This document shows, in pieces, positions 21,901-34,740 of a stretch of 64,000 bases of DNA. This DNA is from Maylandia zebra (lineage: Eukaryota > Chordata > Actinopteri > Cichliformes > Cichlidae). The translations under genes and the position numbers were made by a program. Within the stretch, counting starts at the first letter, position 1, and the number at the start of each line of letters is the position of its first letter. The notes below the pieces were generated by a model. The model saw nothing but the letters and a program-made list of their open reading frames with translations. It was not told the DNA's origin and searched no databases. The stretch is taken from positions 29,695,529 through 29,759,528 of the forward strand of contig NC_135185.1 of the NCBI RefSeq assembly GCF_041146795.1. The letters run 5' to 3'.

Positions 21901-24900
21901 CAGGCTGAAGTCGTTTTATGTAATACCTTGGACATTTAGAAACAGTTCACATTAGCAAAAAATTAGGTAAGGGTTCCAGAAAAGCCTGTGACGCTTTGAA
22001 GATCAAACAGACATCAAACTTCAAGCGAGGTCACTGTAATTTGGAGCCAATGAACAATGAGCCTGTTTTGCATAGTTTTGACGAGGTTATAAAAAGTCTT
22101 TAGTTTGGTTCAAATGTGTGACTGTCTGCTGTGAATGTTTTCTAGAGCTTTTTCTAGTACACTGGCAACAAGGTAAACATTATAGCGAAGGTTCTAATCT
22201 GTCTGAAGGCTGTAGAAGGCAACAAGTGTAACAGTGGGTGTAACATTCTCAGACGACTGAAGGGATCGTACATATTTCTGTGTTTCCACTCGTCAAACAC
22301 TTCACAGGTTTGTTACTCACAATCGGGAATGTGTCGCGTCACCTTTCCTTCTCTCACCTTTCCCCTAGAGTGGAGGGACCACCACCGGTGTCCCTTCTGG
22401 AATGTTCTTGTGACAGTAGGAAGCCGAGGATGTTGGCACTGCTGCTGTGGTATTCAAATTTGGAACGTTTACCCCCACTCCCTTCCCATTTACCCAAGAT
22501 CCACTAGAAGTGTTGCTTTTCACTGAGGTTGGCTGGGGTTTTAAAAGTTAAATTTAGTGACATGTAATCTTCATGTCAGGCAGTTTACAAAAGAATGGTG
22601 ACTTACGGTGTTACCTGTCTCTGTTAAACAAAAAACTACAGACGGGTTTATTTTGCCACAAATGGCAAATATGCATATATTTTATGTTTTATAATAAGAG
22701 GTGTACCATCACTCACACTGATTGCAGCAGTCAGTCAGATGCCAAACAGGCATTGACATTTTCTGCATCAATTACTTATTTCATTTTTTGTTTATGTTTT
22801 TGGGGTGTTTCTTGCTTTTTACAGGGCATCATATCAAAGTGCAAACTTTACCCTTCTTTATGTCTTCAGTGACGTGTTTTGCGTTATAGCTTTTTAAAAA
22901 TTTGGACATATGTGTCTGTGCGCAGGCATCACATCAGTCCATAGTTAATTATGTGTCTCTCGCTTACAGTTGGGTATTGCCATTGGGTTCCTGGTTCCAC
23001 CCATCCTCGTGCCTAACGTGGATGACATGGATGAGCTGGCACATCATATCAGTATCATGTTCTACATTAGCGCAGGCATGGCCACCGCCATCTTGGTCCT
23101 TGTGGTCATCGGTAAGTGTTTAAAGGGAAGATGAGTGTTTATACATGTCAGTTATGGCTGGAGCCTTTGTAGAACCATTTTGACCATTTCTGTTTGAAAC
23201 CTAAAATCGTGTTGAAGAACCTGGAGAATTTTCAGGGGAAGAAAATCAGGAAAAGAACAGAAAATCTGTGAGCACAGAATCATCAGTGAATTTTATGCAT
23301 TGGTCTCCTGTAGACACTGACGCCACTGTTTGCAGCTTCCAGCCAGCATTGATGTGATCTTGTACCGCCCTTTCTGGCCTTGGAGACGCATGGATCCAAG
23401 TCTTGATTGAGCCTCACGTTTGTGTAAAAGAGCTAATGGGTTAGAGTCCTTGTCAGAGCTCTTTACTCACTCATGCAGCAATCGCCCACTGCAAGTCACC
23501 TTAAGTGTGACTCAGCGCCCACAGCTATTGGTGTGAAAATATATGAAGCAAAGCATCATCTTGACAATTTGTAGTTTCCAGTGTTACCTCACCTTGACTC
23601 CTTTGTCCACTAGAAGAATTACACTGCTGTTTTAAATGAGAACACAAAAGAGTCTTTGAAATCATCTTTGCTGCAAAGTTCTCGATATGAACATCCAGAC
23701 TTGTGTATGGCAGAGCTTTACACAGAGATGTCTGCTCCTCAGCCAGCTCCGCTGGGAAACTGAGCCTGCCCGAGGTGTGCTTTCTAGCGAAAAACTCAAC
23801 ATCCCTTCAACTCCACCAGATGAGCAGCTGCGGTAATTGGTGTAATTGTCCACATTTTGATGAGATGAGTTTTGACACGACGTGAAATACAAGCAGGGGC
23901 TCAGGGAGTCATAGCAGAGTTTTATAAAATCACCCCCCCACCTCAGCCCCCAGCTCTGTTAAATTCTCTCTTCACCTCCACCAAGGACTAAAAGTCAGAG
24001 AAAGTCAGAGAAACAGTGGTGGAGAACCAGTCCCTTGATTACTTGGATATGCTGACTAAATAACTCAAAGCAAATCCTTGGGACACAATCACCTGTGACT
24101 GTGACCTTTGAGGTCAAAGGTTTGTGATTCCAGCTTTTGCTGATTGTCGTGTCACGTGCGGAGAACATCTGTGTTTCACTTTACATACTGCGCAGATATA
24201 TCTGCTTGTCCCAATCAAGCAGGTTTTACTTATTTAAAAATATATATAATCACATGTGAAGCACACACTGCCAATTCTAACTACACATAATGTATATTTA
24301 TGCTGTCAGGAACATGCATCATATTTGGTAACTCACTAAACTCAATAGTGAAAGATTAAATGCAATAACAATACAGAAAGTGTTACGGAATCAATAAATA
24401 GAAGAAATACTGAAAATGTCAACCTGTTATTCAATAAAACCTGTTAATCTACGACTTATGATAGGAGGAGAAAAGTAATAACAATAGCCACCTATATTTG
24501 GTTAAATTTGGTGGCTGACTTGATGTCCAGGGGGCAGGTCAGATGTCACCCGCTGTGTTAGACACTTACCTGCATTTTCTTAGAAAGGCTCAGTCGAGCA
24601 TCACATGGACCTTGTACTGGAGAGCTGGCAGGTTAAAGATTATTCCAAATTCTCACATGTAACTCTGTTGGACAATGTCTAAAGATGTTCAGGGCTGCTG
24701 TACGTGTGTTAAAACCTGCTTCGGAGACTGATATCTTATCTTTATAAGCATGTTTACTCATGTTTGGAGTCCACTTTTGCTCTTACCTCAGCATCACACT
24801 GAACTTTGCTCTTTGCCCCAGTCCGGTGTTTTTCCGGTGCTGTCCTACTAAATCTTATATCTTAAAAACTAAAGTAACCTCCAGAAATGCTGCGTTTGTT

Positions 24901-27900
24901 TGTGTTGCTTTTCAGTGTTTCAGGAGAAACCTGAGATCCCACCCAGCCAGGCCCAGGCACAGGCCAGGAACATGCAGCCTGATGAGTACTCCTACACAGC
25001 CTCCATCTTGAGTCTGCTGCGCAACAAGCCCTTCATGCTCCTGGTGGTCAGCTATGGTGGGTTCCTCCCTCTTACCCGTACTAAACATGCAAACTGTAGC
25101 AGTCAGCCCCACCATTTCTAGGACTAAACTTTTACCCTGGCAAGAGTTAAGGATACTGTGCATTATGGTCTATGTAACTCTCGTTCACAGTCCTTATCGG
25201 CCTCTGAGCACATATATGAGCGAGTCATTAAAACGAATAGAGTTTGTGTAGCACTGATCTGATTGTTTTTGGTGATAGCATTTTTTGGCTCAAAGGTCAC
25301 TAATTAGTGACAACATAGGAAAGACAGACCAAAGTTGTTCATGTTAAAGGGCTGTTTGAGTGTGTTAGCAGCTGTTTCTCAGACTATAGACTTCTTGCTT
25401 TCTTTCTAATCCTTTTAAAATCCATTTCCTCTCCTCCATCTTTAGTTTTTGCCAATTGTCTACCTTCAGTTATTATAAGAAGAATCCTGTGCTGAGTTTC
25501 ACAAGGCAGTTGTTTTACTAATACCCACACACACACATTTATTGATTCACATGTAGTCAGTTGGAATGCTAACATGATAAGCTGCTGGGAAACAGAAATG
25601 TTCATCTTTCAGTTTAAAGCTTTCAAAAAAGGAGAAAGTTTTTGAGTAGGGGGAGTATACACCCTAAAAATGCCCAAATAATCTGATTATAATGTCTCTT
25701 ATATTGTGTGAAGCTCTCAAGAGTTTTTAGGTAGAAGCACCAGGACCCATCTGGTCCCCACATGAGACCACCTTTCTGTGCAGATTGTCTCAGAATAAAC
25801 TGTTTTCTGTTTGTGGTCTACAGGCTTGAATGTTGGCTGCTTCTATGCTATTTCCACACTGTTGAACCGGATGATCATTGAGCACTATCCTGTAAGTCCC
25901 TATTATAGCCTTTTTTTTTTCATGTTTGTCAACTTTATATTTTCTGTCTTACCTTCTCTAGTCTTCCTTGTGGCTTATGCTCAGATTGAATAGGCCCAGC
26001 AGGTAGACACTGTCTGACCGCATTTAACACTGAGCTATAAAGCATCCAAAGATATGGTCCTGACACAGATAACAGGAGTATGATTGTTACGGCTCAGTGC
26101 TTCTAGGAAATGACTGCATATTGTGACTTCACAGGTGCAAATGCCAACATTTTCTCTTTCAGGGTGAAGAGGTGAATGCTGGGAGAATCGGTCTGACCAT
26201 TGTCATTGCTGGCATGGCGGGCTCTCTCATATGTGGCATATGGCTGGACAAGACCAAAACCTACAAGTAGTGTATTTCTTTTAAACCCCGTTTTTCAGTG
26301 ATGTGGACTAAGATCAAACACAGAGCTGTGTTTTCTAACAAGAACCTACATTTGAGTCAAATCCTAAATATACACCATGTCCATCAGAACATGGCTACAC
26401 TGTGATCATAAAAGGCTGAGTATAAAATGAACTTCACACCATTGCACCATCAACAGCTTAAACCATTGATACAAGGCAAGATGAATACATGATTTCATGT
26501 TATTTATTTTAACTTTTGACCCTACCATCCGAATGTCACAGCAGAGATTGAGAGTCATCTGACCAGGCGACACTTTTACAGTCTTCTATTGTCCAATGGT
26601 GGTGAGCCCATGTAGTTTAAGATTCCTGCCGTTAGCTGAAGGGAGTGGTAAACCATGGCATTCAAATAAACTAATGTCATTGTTTTCTACAGTCAGATTC
26701 TGATGGAGCTTCATGTGCACATGTAAAAAGATGCTCTTCTGAAAGGCAATGTAATTTTCAGTCCTCAGGATCAGCATTCTCACTTCTTCTCTGCAATGTT
26801 AGCTGTACTTTAAAACATCGACTCCTTGCATGAATGTCCTTTAAGTCACTCATCCATTCACAGAGAGATGTCCAAGTGAATTAGACCATTTGATTAAAAG
26901 AGGCACGTATTAGGATACAACATAGCCGAGTTTTCTGCGTGGTGTTGCTCTCTGCTTATCTGAACTGGCAGGCTGTACTTTACTGGTACTTCAAAGTAGC
27001 TTCTCAAGCCTTTTGCCACTGCATATGATGGAAAAACAGTAATCATACATTACTTCTTTCTACAAAATGACCCCTTGCTTTATTCTGCAAGTTAGTGATT
27101 TAGTGTTGATAAACTGCCTTCATTAATGTGGCATAAAAATGTTTATGATTAGAGGAAGATCCTCAGTCCACAGATTCCTCACATGCCATTAGGATGGTTA
27201 TCTGTCAGAGCAGTTAAGCCCAGATTTAGAATGTGGATCCAGAGTGAGCCGGAGGACTGTGCAATATTAACAAAAATGTTTTGCTGCTTGTTTTACGCGT
27301 GGTTGTACAAGAAGCAGCTTCAACAGAGTGAATTTGTTTTTGCAGATTGGCGTTGTTGTGACAAGTCGTTGGTGACACAAAATAATGGCATTCATTTTTT
27401 TTTGGGGGGGGGGGGGTTGAACATTATCGCTTGCGTTAGTCCTTATTGTGCCCGTCATAACATGTGCTATGATACATGGCTTAATGTCTTAAACTTTATT
27501 GTTATGCTCCTGTCTCCACAGACAGACCACCTTGGCCGTGTATATCCTTTCTCTAACTGGGATGCTGGCCTACACCTTCACCCTCAACTTGGGTCACCTG
27601 TGGGTGGTGTTCGTTACAGCTGGAGTTTTAGGGTAGGTAACCATTAAAGAATATGGTAAATGGCCTGTATTTATATAGCGCTTTACTAGTCCCTAAGGAC
27701 CCCAAAGCGCTTTACACATCCAGTCATCCACACATTCACACACTGGTGATGGCAGCTACACTGTAGCCACAGCCACCCTGGGGCGCACTGACAGAGGCGA
27801 GGCTGCCGGACACTGGCACCACCGGGCCCTCTGACCACCACCAGTAGGCAACGGGTGAAGTGTCTTGCCCAAGGACACAACGACCGAGACCGTCCGAGCC

Positions 27901-30413
27901 GGGGCTCGAACCGGCAACCTTCCGATTACAAGGCGAACTCCCAACTCTTGAGCCACGATCGCCCCGATGGTGTTTATGGCCACCATGGCCATAAACATCA
28001 CAGTAGGCTCTAGCAGCCAACAGGTAACAGAGCTGTGAATGATCTCTTATATTCTGTCATGCAAATGTGATGGAGGAAAAAAAAGATGTTTCTCATACTT
28101 TTATTTATTTAAAGAAAACATTTCGGCAAGCGTCAGCAAAGTGAGAAATGCTGAGGGGCTGCCAGCTGTTTCTGAAGCTAAAGGGTTTCCGTGGAGCTGG
28201 AAATCCATTTATTGGAAGTGTTTAGAAAACTGCTTAGCTAAACAGAAGCTTTATTGGCCCATGCGGGTTGGCATAGCATTGACACTAGTTTTAACCTCGG
28301 GGTAATGTTGAATCATATTGGTCACGTTTAGAGTCCCGCTCGAAACTGATGAAGCTCTGTGTTGTTCAGTTTCTTTGTAGCAGGAATGCTGCTTTTTGAG
28401 CAAAACTTAGTGTTCCACAGTCCACAGGCTTTGTCAATAATTGCTATTTATGGTAAGCTGATTATGCCCATATCTGGTTTCCATAGCAATTCCTTTGTCT
28501 GCTTTTCACCCAGAGAGGATGTATTAAACCTCAATATACTTGTCCTACTTTTACATTTGTGGAGCATTTTTTCTGCTGGTTTTTGGACAGTTAAAAATAG
28601 TTGAGTCACAAAATTCTACGCTGAACAGATCAGACACTTGGTTTTATATTTTAGTTCACCTATATTTTCTGTCTTTCTCCAGTTTCTTTATGACAGGATA
28701 CCTGCCTCTGGGTTTCGAGTATGCAGTAGAGCTCACCTACCCAGAATCGGAGGGGACCTCGTCCGGACTGCTTAACTGTTCAGCTCAGGTCGGTAACGTT
28801 CAGCACGTATGACTGCAGAGAACAAACAAATAACATATCATAACATGTCATGTTGTTTGGGCCTTTAAAGAGCTTCTCACTCTCATTTCAGATCTTTGGA
28901 ATCATTTTCACCATAGCTCAGGGAAAGATCATGGATTACTGGGGAACTTTAGCTGGCAACATATTCTTGTGCATCTTTCTGCTAATAGGAACAGTGGTGA
29001 CAGGTGAGATGTTAACCTCATCTCTGTAGATATCGGCTGTTTTCTTTCCCATGTCTGTGTGTGATACTCAGACCAACTTATGTGAAACCATTTTGTGTAA
29101 TACTTGGACTTGCAAAGACTCGTCTCTTTCATAGGCGTATGCTGCCTCCTAGTGGCTAAATGACTTTTCACACTATATTAAAGTTGTAGTTAAAGAGGAC
29201 CAAAAATACCTATTTTTTAGCGCTACATTTTTATCGTTGCTCTCTACTAGAGTAGCTTTGCATGATTCACAGCTAAAAATAACTCGTATGCCTCATTGTA
29301 AGCCTTGGTGCGGCCTACTCCGAGTCTGAAACAATCTGACCCTTCCTTTTAAGTCAGCTTTTTTCTGTTTATGTGCTCTGCATGCCTAAAGTGACAAAGG
29401 TAAGGATATACACTGTCACTGACATCATACAGAGCTAAGAGCAGAAACCACATGTTTAGAGGCGTCTGCAGCGGGAGGTTTTGTCTTGTTGGAAATTCCT
29501 CTAAATGCACTGAACTTATTTGAATAGTAGGTCTTTTTTCCTTAAGACCTTTTTGTTATGTTCTGACATGTAAAACCTTAATGGCAGGAGTACCTTCTTT
29601 TTACCACAACCATGCTTGTTAAGTAACTTTGCCTACAAACGCAGGCAAAGTTACTTAAATTCCAGGATCTGGTTAATTACAATACATCCATAATTTTGTA
29701 TAAAGCTTTTACTAAACTTTTACCGGCAAATTTACAAACTAGATTTGAAATTCGAGAAAAGGTTTATAATGTGAGAGGCTTTGGAGAATTCAAATTACCC
29801 AGAACTCGAACAACCCGTAAAGGCTTTTGTGTGTCTGTATGTGGTGTGAAAATCTGGAACAGTCTGAGTTTACAATTGAAACAATGCAAAAATATTCATA
29901 GATTTACATTTCTCTACAAACAGTTGGTCTGGTCACAGTATACTCAATGATGGGTTTTAGTGTGCTCTGTAATGTCTGTCCTCTTACCATTGCTGGTATG
30001 GATTCCAAAATAAAAAATAAAAAATAAAGTGTGCGTATGTATGTACATATATGTACTTGTGTGTGTAGATATATATGTATGTATATGTATGTGTGTCTGT
30101 TACTTGTAGTTATTACTGCCTGTTACCTGTGGTAATGCAATTTATAATTTATATATTCTGTATTCAGTTATGAAGGCTCTAATTGTTGGTTGCGAGCTGC
30201 CGCTTAGATGCTTGTATCTGCCCGGGGCTGTTGATGGGTCTGTATGCAATGATGGGCGTAGCTGCGGGAAGTTTATTGTTTTTTTTTGTTGATGAGTGAG
30301 TATAGGGGTGGGATTTAATAAGTTTTCTTCGTCCCACTCCTTTTTCAGGCAAGTTTTGTTTTTTGTTTTGTGTATTTTATGTTCAATATAGGTATTTGTT
30401 GTGCCTGAAAATG

Positions 30414-30445
<32 letters not shown>

Positions 30446-33400
30446 GTCTTACTGTCTAACTGTGCATATCCTTCGATATCCTTCCTCCATCCTCTCTGAG
30501 TTGTCACAGGAAGGGGGATATCTTTGATTCAATAATCTCTGAGCACCAAAGGATATTCTGCATGCTGACCCAGAAAATTAGTTTTGAAGAAAACATGTTA
30601 TATAAAATACAAGAAGATAACATGGGAGTAGCAATTTTAAAACTTCCACACCAGTATGCTGTTCTATTTAAATGTAACTTTATTTTGCACAAAATTAATC
30701 ATCAGTAATTTAATGTGTTTCATAATATTATTATTATTATTGCAGGATTTATCAAATCCGACCTCCGACGGCAGAAGGCCAACCAACAGGTTGAGGTGCA
30801 GACAGTGAGTGTAAGTACGACTGTGTGTGTTACATGAAGTTAGAGGTGGGATGTGTGTTAGAGCCCACCCTGGCTCTGGATTGAATGCGCTCTGAGTGGT
30901 TTTCTGCTGGTGGCTTCTCTGCAGTCACTTACATTGCAGTCTGCTGCGGCAGGCTTGGATGCAAAGCGAATGCAGGCGGTCGTCCCGCTGCCCTGGTTGC
31001 AGCTTTCTCCGCAAGCTGCTAAAAATGTCGTTTTCTCTCAGCTATGCTTCGTCTAACAGCTCTCTGGCTCGCTCTCATTAAAAACACGTTTGCTTATTCT
31101 TTGCTTTGAAAAGCGTTGCTTTGGTTTAATGCTTACAACGGGTGCAGTTGAGAGCTGTCAAATAAATATTTTCAGCTAAAAAAACTTATATTAAAACCAA
31201 GTATTAAAACTAAATATGTGGTGACTTTTGTAACTTCGGAGATGTTCATGCTCACCTGTCGCCTTGCTTTACGTCAGGCTCGGGACCTCTTGCTTTCTTT
31301 CTTTGGCCTTTTTGTCCTTCTGATATTCCAGTTTTAACACTACAAACGCAGCTTAAACACCAGTAATCCTGCACACCAGTGGAAGTCAAAGTGATAGTAG
31401 TGCAGTAGATTTAACAAAGAAAAGAAAAGAAAAAAGAACAAGAGATGTATCTAAATAATAAACAAAGCAGAACTAACGATACATGCAGTTTCCTGATCAA
31501 AGGCTGTGGTATAGCTGGGTGTGCAGGTGTCTCTGGATGCACTGGTGGTGTGTTATGAATGAGAAGGTGGAAGATGAGGGGGACCCCTTAGGGCCCCTCA
31601 GAGGTGTGACCCCAAAGCTATCATTCCAGCCTGCAGGCTCCCTGTCATCGGTGCAGGACTACGGGGCCACGTCGTGCGGCAGCCCCTGGCAACGGCAGTC
31701 TTGACATTAACCCACAAGCTCACAAACACCAAAACACACACCTGCCAAGGTAGGGTGAAAAAAGGGTTTTAACGATTGTGCACACAATCATGTTTGCATT
31801 TACTTGAAGGTGTTACCGGTTAAACTGCAGCGTATTGTACTCGACTGCACAATCAGCCCTTTAAATCGCACAAACAGACTCGGTGTCATTGTGGAATTAA
31901 ACGTTTATCCGGTGATTGCAACTCATCTGAAGTTCATTGTGAAAAGACACGTGATGAGGTGTACTGAATGTGAAGAGATGTTTGTTGCTGATATAATATT
32001 GATGTTGAACTCTGCTGCCACTTCACTCATTTTACTGCATCACGTCTGTCCTTTGCAGACAATTACTGCTGATCTGGAAAGAGGAATCTCTCCACCTGAA
32101 ATCTTGAAAGAGGTGAGGTTGTGAGGAAGACAGATATTTCTCTGTCCAAGATCTCAGAATATCACCGTGTACAGATTAAAAACAAATAAGACACATTAAA
32201 AAACAACAACAAAAACTGACATATCGAGACACACAATCATGCACAAACGACTGAGGAGCTGAAAGCTGTGAACTGTAAGAACATGGAGGCTGAATCACAG
32301 AGAACAGTGTTGCTTTACGGAGTTCTGTTTGGACTCTGTGATGCAGAAATCCACATTGGTATTACACCCCAAACCACCATGGGGGAATGCACTTTCAAGG
32401 TTTTTACATCATGGGATGATGGCATTTTACATGTCTTGTTAGGTGTAATGTATCTGCCACTTTAGTGACTCCAACCTTCAATCTAACTGAATGCCTTTCC
32501 TAGTTTTCTTCTGACCGGTGTTAATGTAGTGTTTTATGCATTTGACTGGCAATATTGAAAGTTTTCTAATATATGACCAACATTGTGTGTAATTGAACTC
32601 TCTCTTTACATTGATGAAGGTGTCTCATGTTAGTGTTCTGTGTTTAGAACATGTGTATTCAATGCAGATTAAGGACTACGACGTGTTTACCTGTCAGGCA
32701 GCCAAGTCACCTTTCGCCTAATTGAGGCTTTCGTATCTGTCGTCTGCCGTTCAGGATGACAGTATTACTTGTGAATACTGCTGATGCAATGTATCTGAGT
32801 TCGCTTTGGGGGGGGGCGGTCAATATTGGCCCCATTTTACTGTGATTGACTTCTTTAAAAAGACACAAGAGGCGAGAATGTCCGGAACGTAAAGGATGTC
32901 AGCACAGCGGAAAATAAGAACAACACAATGGGAGATTGCGACTAATCAGATCTACTGCCCTTGTCATTTTGCACACTTTTTATGTGTACTTTTTACTTTT
33001 GGTACTGTAGAATTATACAAACAGGCGACAAATCGAAGGGAAATCCATCAGAAATATGTCTTGGGTGTTGGGCCAATACATGCCAGAGTCTGAGTAATGC
33101 AGCTCAGTTCTTGTGGAAAATATTACCTAATTTTGTGTGAATAATTGTAGTGGCAAGCAAACATAAGATGGCCAAAATCTCCTCTTTATGGTCAATGTGG
33201 TTAAATTCTGATGACTTTAAAGGCTTAACACATCTTATTTTTTATAGTCATTAAGTGTCCCAAGTGTCCAACAGATGTGGCCTGATCTGAGCACCACTTT
33301 GCACAGTTGTGCACCGATCCTGAGTGGACCTAAACAGTGCCAATCAAATGCCCTCCACCTGTTAGAGCCCAGGGTCAAAGGCTCAAGTGGTTTAGTGTTT

Positions 33401-34184
33401 TCCTTCGTTTTGTTGCCTGTGTGTATTTTATGCTGTGTAACCAGTAGTTGTACAAATTTTTACTTCAGGTATTTTTAGGAAGTTGTCTCGAAATGTTGAT
33501 ATTTAATTAGGACTTTTATGTGTCTGTGAGAGGTTCTAGTTAATCTTAGTCTTAGGCACTTTAAAGTGCTGTGAATTTTTGCTATTTTGGCATGATGTGT
33601 AGTTGATCCAGTCAATAAGGAAAAAATGAAACTGCAATACAAACTATGGGATTTTGAACACTGTACCAAAAACAGAAACTAAATTAAGAACAAATCTATA
33701 TATTTATAGATAAATAAGCCCTAGCTAAATGTGTCTGTGTATTTTTGTATTTCACCACAATGTGGCCATGTTTAAATCAGGAGATTTATGCTTTCTTTAA
33801 CCCAAATATGAGAACAGAACAAAACTGGGATTTCAGTCTTTAGCACAAACCGTGCAAAAACACAATTACACCTTGAAGGACACTTCAAACAAAGGACTAC
33901 AAGACTACAAAATACTATTGCCACAATTATTACAGCAATAAAAAGCATAAAAAATCAAGATATTTTTAAAAATTAAGTTTTATACAAAGTTATTTGTGCA
34001 TAAATTTCCAGGATGTACAAATCTTTCACAGCACACAACAAACATCAAACCAACCTCTGCTGTATGATTTTTCTAATGAGGTGCGTGGTTTTCTTCTGCG
34101 TAGCCTTCCGACATCTTTGATACATCTGGGCTTGCTTTGATTGAAAGACTAGAAAACTGTACTTTCTATGCTCTGGTGCAATAA
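18904..34184 (+). CDS. flvcr2: FLVCR2-like 12-TM transporter, first exon B plus ten shared exons
   Basis: Major-facilitator membrane transporter (choline and heme-related FLVCR family). Exons: 18904–19533, 22970–23111, 24916–25056, 25824–25891, 26163–26266, 27522–27632, 28683–28788, 28892–29003, 30746–30810, 32059–32112 and 34104–34184. All junctions are GT/AG and phases agree, giving 537 aa (human FLVCR2 526). Exon B (210 aa) has a longer acidic N-terminus and NAFMWLQYG (Trp89), DWLSM and IPSRLAS. Shared exons carry [80 protein letters not shown] and DLRRQKAN. The last two exons encode a tail I do not recognise; both are in phase, but reading past the 32112 donor would end the protein five residues later. 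The exon ending 30810 has two usable donors (after 30804 or 30810), two residues apart. Convergent with erg28. Confidence 0.9.
19966..20951. mobile_element. Non-autonomous hAT element with perfect 8-bp target duplication
   Basis: Ends TAGGGCTGCCAC… and …GTGGCAGCCCTA are inverted repeats. CATTACAC is duplicated exactly at 19958–19965 and 20952–20959. Subterminal regions are rich in the palindrome TAGTCGACTA in both orientations, a likely transposase-binding array. No transposase frame. It lies in the intron after first exon B. Confidence 0.93.
20960..22969. other. flvcr2 intron after exon B, remainder
   Basis: No further exon, RNA gene or clear mobile element is seen. Reading frames here are short and lack family resemblance. 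The 3' splice site of the first shared exon is at 22968–22969. Confidence 0.4.
23112..24915. other. flvcr2 intron, no feature recognised
   Basis: Sequence between shared exons ending at 23111 and starting at 24916. There is a short tandem AAAGTCAGAG (about 23991–24012) and otherwise nothing I can name. Confidence 0.4.
26440..26800. repeat. Internal fragment of a DNA-transposon family also present at 35541–36180
   Basis: Shares the order GACCCTACCATCCGAATGTC, then CATCTGACCAGGC…, then TCTTCTATTGTCCAATGG with the region at 35935–36060, although diverged. Neither end of the element is present. It lies in the intron after the shared exon ending 26266. Confidence 0.6.
27653..27965 (-). mobile_element. 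tRNA-derived SINE, copy 2
   Basis: Minus-strand copy of the SINE at 12215–12515, ending at GCGATCGTGGCTCAAGAGTT and carrying the same B-box GGTTCGAGCCCC. It retains the extra GGGG at the head that copy 1 lacks. It begins about 20 bases after the exon ending at 27632. A near-perfect palindrome (27971–27997) abuts the head. Confidence 0.88.
27971..27997. repeat. 12-bp perfect palindromic stem with 3-nt loop next to SINE head
   Basis: TGTTTATGGCCA, loop CCA, then TGGCCATAAACA. It lies six bases beyond the 5' end of the minus-strand SINE. It could be a chance insertion hot spot or a local duplication; no known function. Confidence 0.85.
29619..29658. repeat. Perfect 16-bp hairpin at the 5' edge of a LINE relic
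   Basis: TTAAGTAACTTTGCCT, loop ACAAACGC, then the exact reverse complement. It lies immediately upstream of the LINE remnant at 29690 and may mark a fold-back formed during insertion. Confidence 0.88.
29690..30444 (+). mobile_element. LINE 3' remnant with poly-A tail
   Basis: 29696–29950 encodes a reverse-transcriptase C-terminal tail with [13 protein letters not shown] and [14 protein letters not shown], as seen at the end of many fish non-LTR elements. A 3'UTR with GGGGTGGGATTTAATAAG follows, then 26 consecutive A at 30419–30444. The element is strongly 5'-truncated and in the same orientation as flvcr2. Confidence 0.8.
30811..32058. other. flvcr2 intron with an unassigned open frame
   Basis: Nothing certain. 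An open frame at 31483–31704 has a non-random looking end ([20 protein letters not shown]…) after a possible AG|G near 31569, and could be an alternative terminal exon. No family match and its phase relation to upstream exons is not convincing. Confidence 0.3.
32113..34103. other. Last flvcr2 intron, no feature recognised
   Basis: Two kilobases without a supported exon or recognisable transposon. The sequence contains ordinary AT-rich intron and a short G run near 32810. Confidence 0.35.
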
Positions 34185-34380
34185 AACAATCATGGTGACG
34201 AGAAAATGTGTACTGTGGTTCTGTTTCTACGGTCAGTCAGCGGCACCATAGCAAAACCGAGACTGAGAAAGAATACGCTATCTGTGCTGTTAAGACAACA
34301 TAAAACTCCAGATATTGCTCTTTTAAATATGAAATTATTACAAATTCTAAAGCAGCACACATTGACCACTGTATTGTAAG

Positions 34381-34740
34381 ATATACACCAATCGATCACA
34401 ACATTAAAACCACCTGCCTAATCTGCTGTGTTCCTCTTGTGCTGCTAAAACAGCTCTGATTCCTCATGAAGGCAGGGTCTTTGAGGATGTGCTGATTGGG
34501 AGCATGACAGCAGCAGTTGTCCCCAAAGATCAGCCTTGCTGGGGCACATCCTACAAAGGCTCATTTGGATTAGAGACTACTAGCGTCTTCCTGTGTTTGA
34601 GCACATCATCAACTGCAGTCGTGGACCAGGAATCCCAGGTCCCGACATTTCCCAGCAGAATATTGCAGTTTCACAAGATAATGTTATTTATTTGACCTGT
34701 GAGGGGTTTTAATGTCATGGCTGATCTGTGTAAATGTAAA
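34381..34740. mobile_element. Short inverted-repeat DNA element between flvcr2 and erg28
   Basis: The left edge has ATCACAACATTAAAACCACC and the right edge, reverse-complemented, has CATGACATTAAAACCCCTCA, with CAGATCAGC preceding. The terminal repeats are imperfect and about 30 bp long. Non-coding, about 360 bp. It occupies the gap between the two convergent genes and may supply part of a 3'UTR. Superfamily not assigned. Confidence 0.7.

Noticed and set aside
31483..31704. Alternative C-terminal exon of flvcr2
   Set aside because: The open frame is attractive, but its acceptor and phase do not clearly match the donor at 30810, while 32059–32112 does. Kept only as a note.
34030..34190. Final exon of erg28 on the minus strand (QKK-like reading)
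   Set aside because: The reading gives [12 protein letters not shown] without the expected FSI(I/L)GMLIG block. The true last exon was found at 34966–34878 with that block and ARQKKHN.
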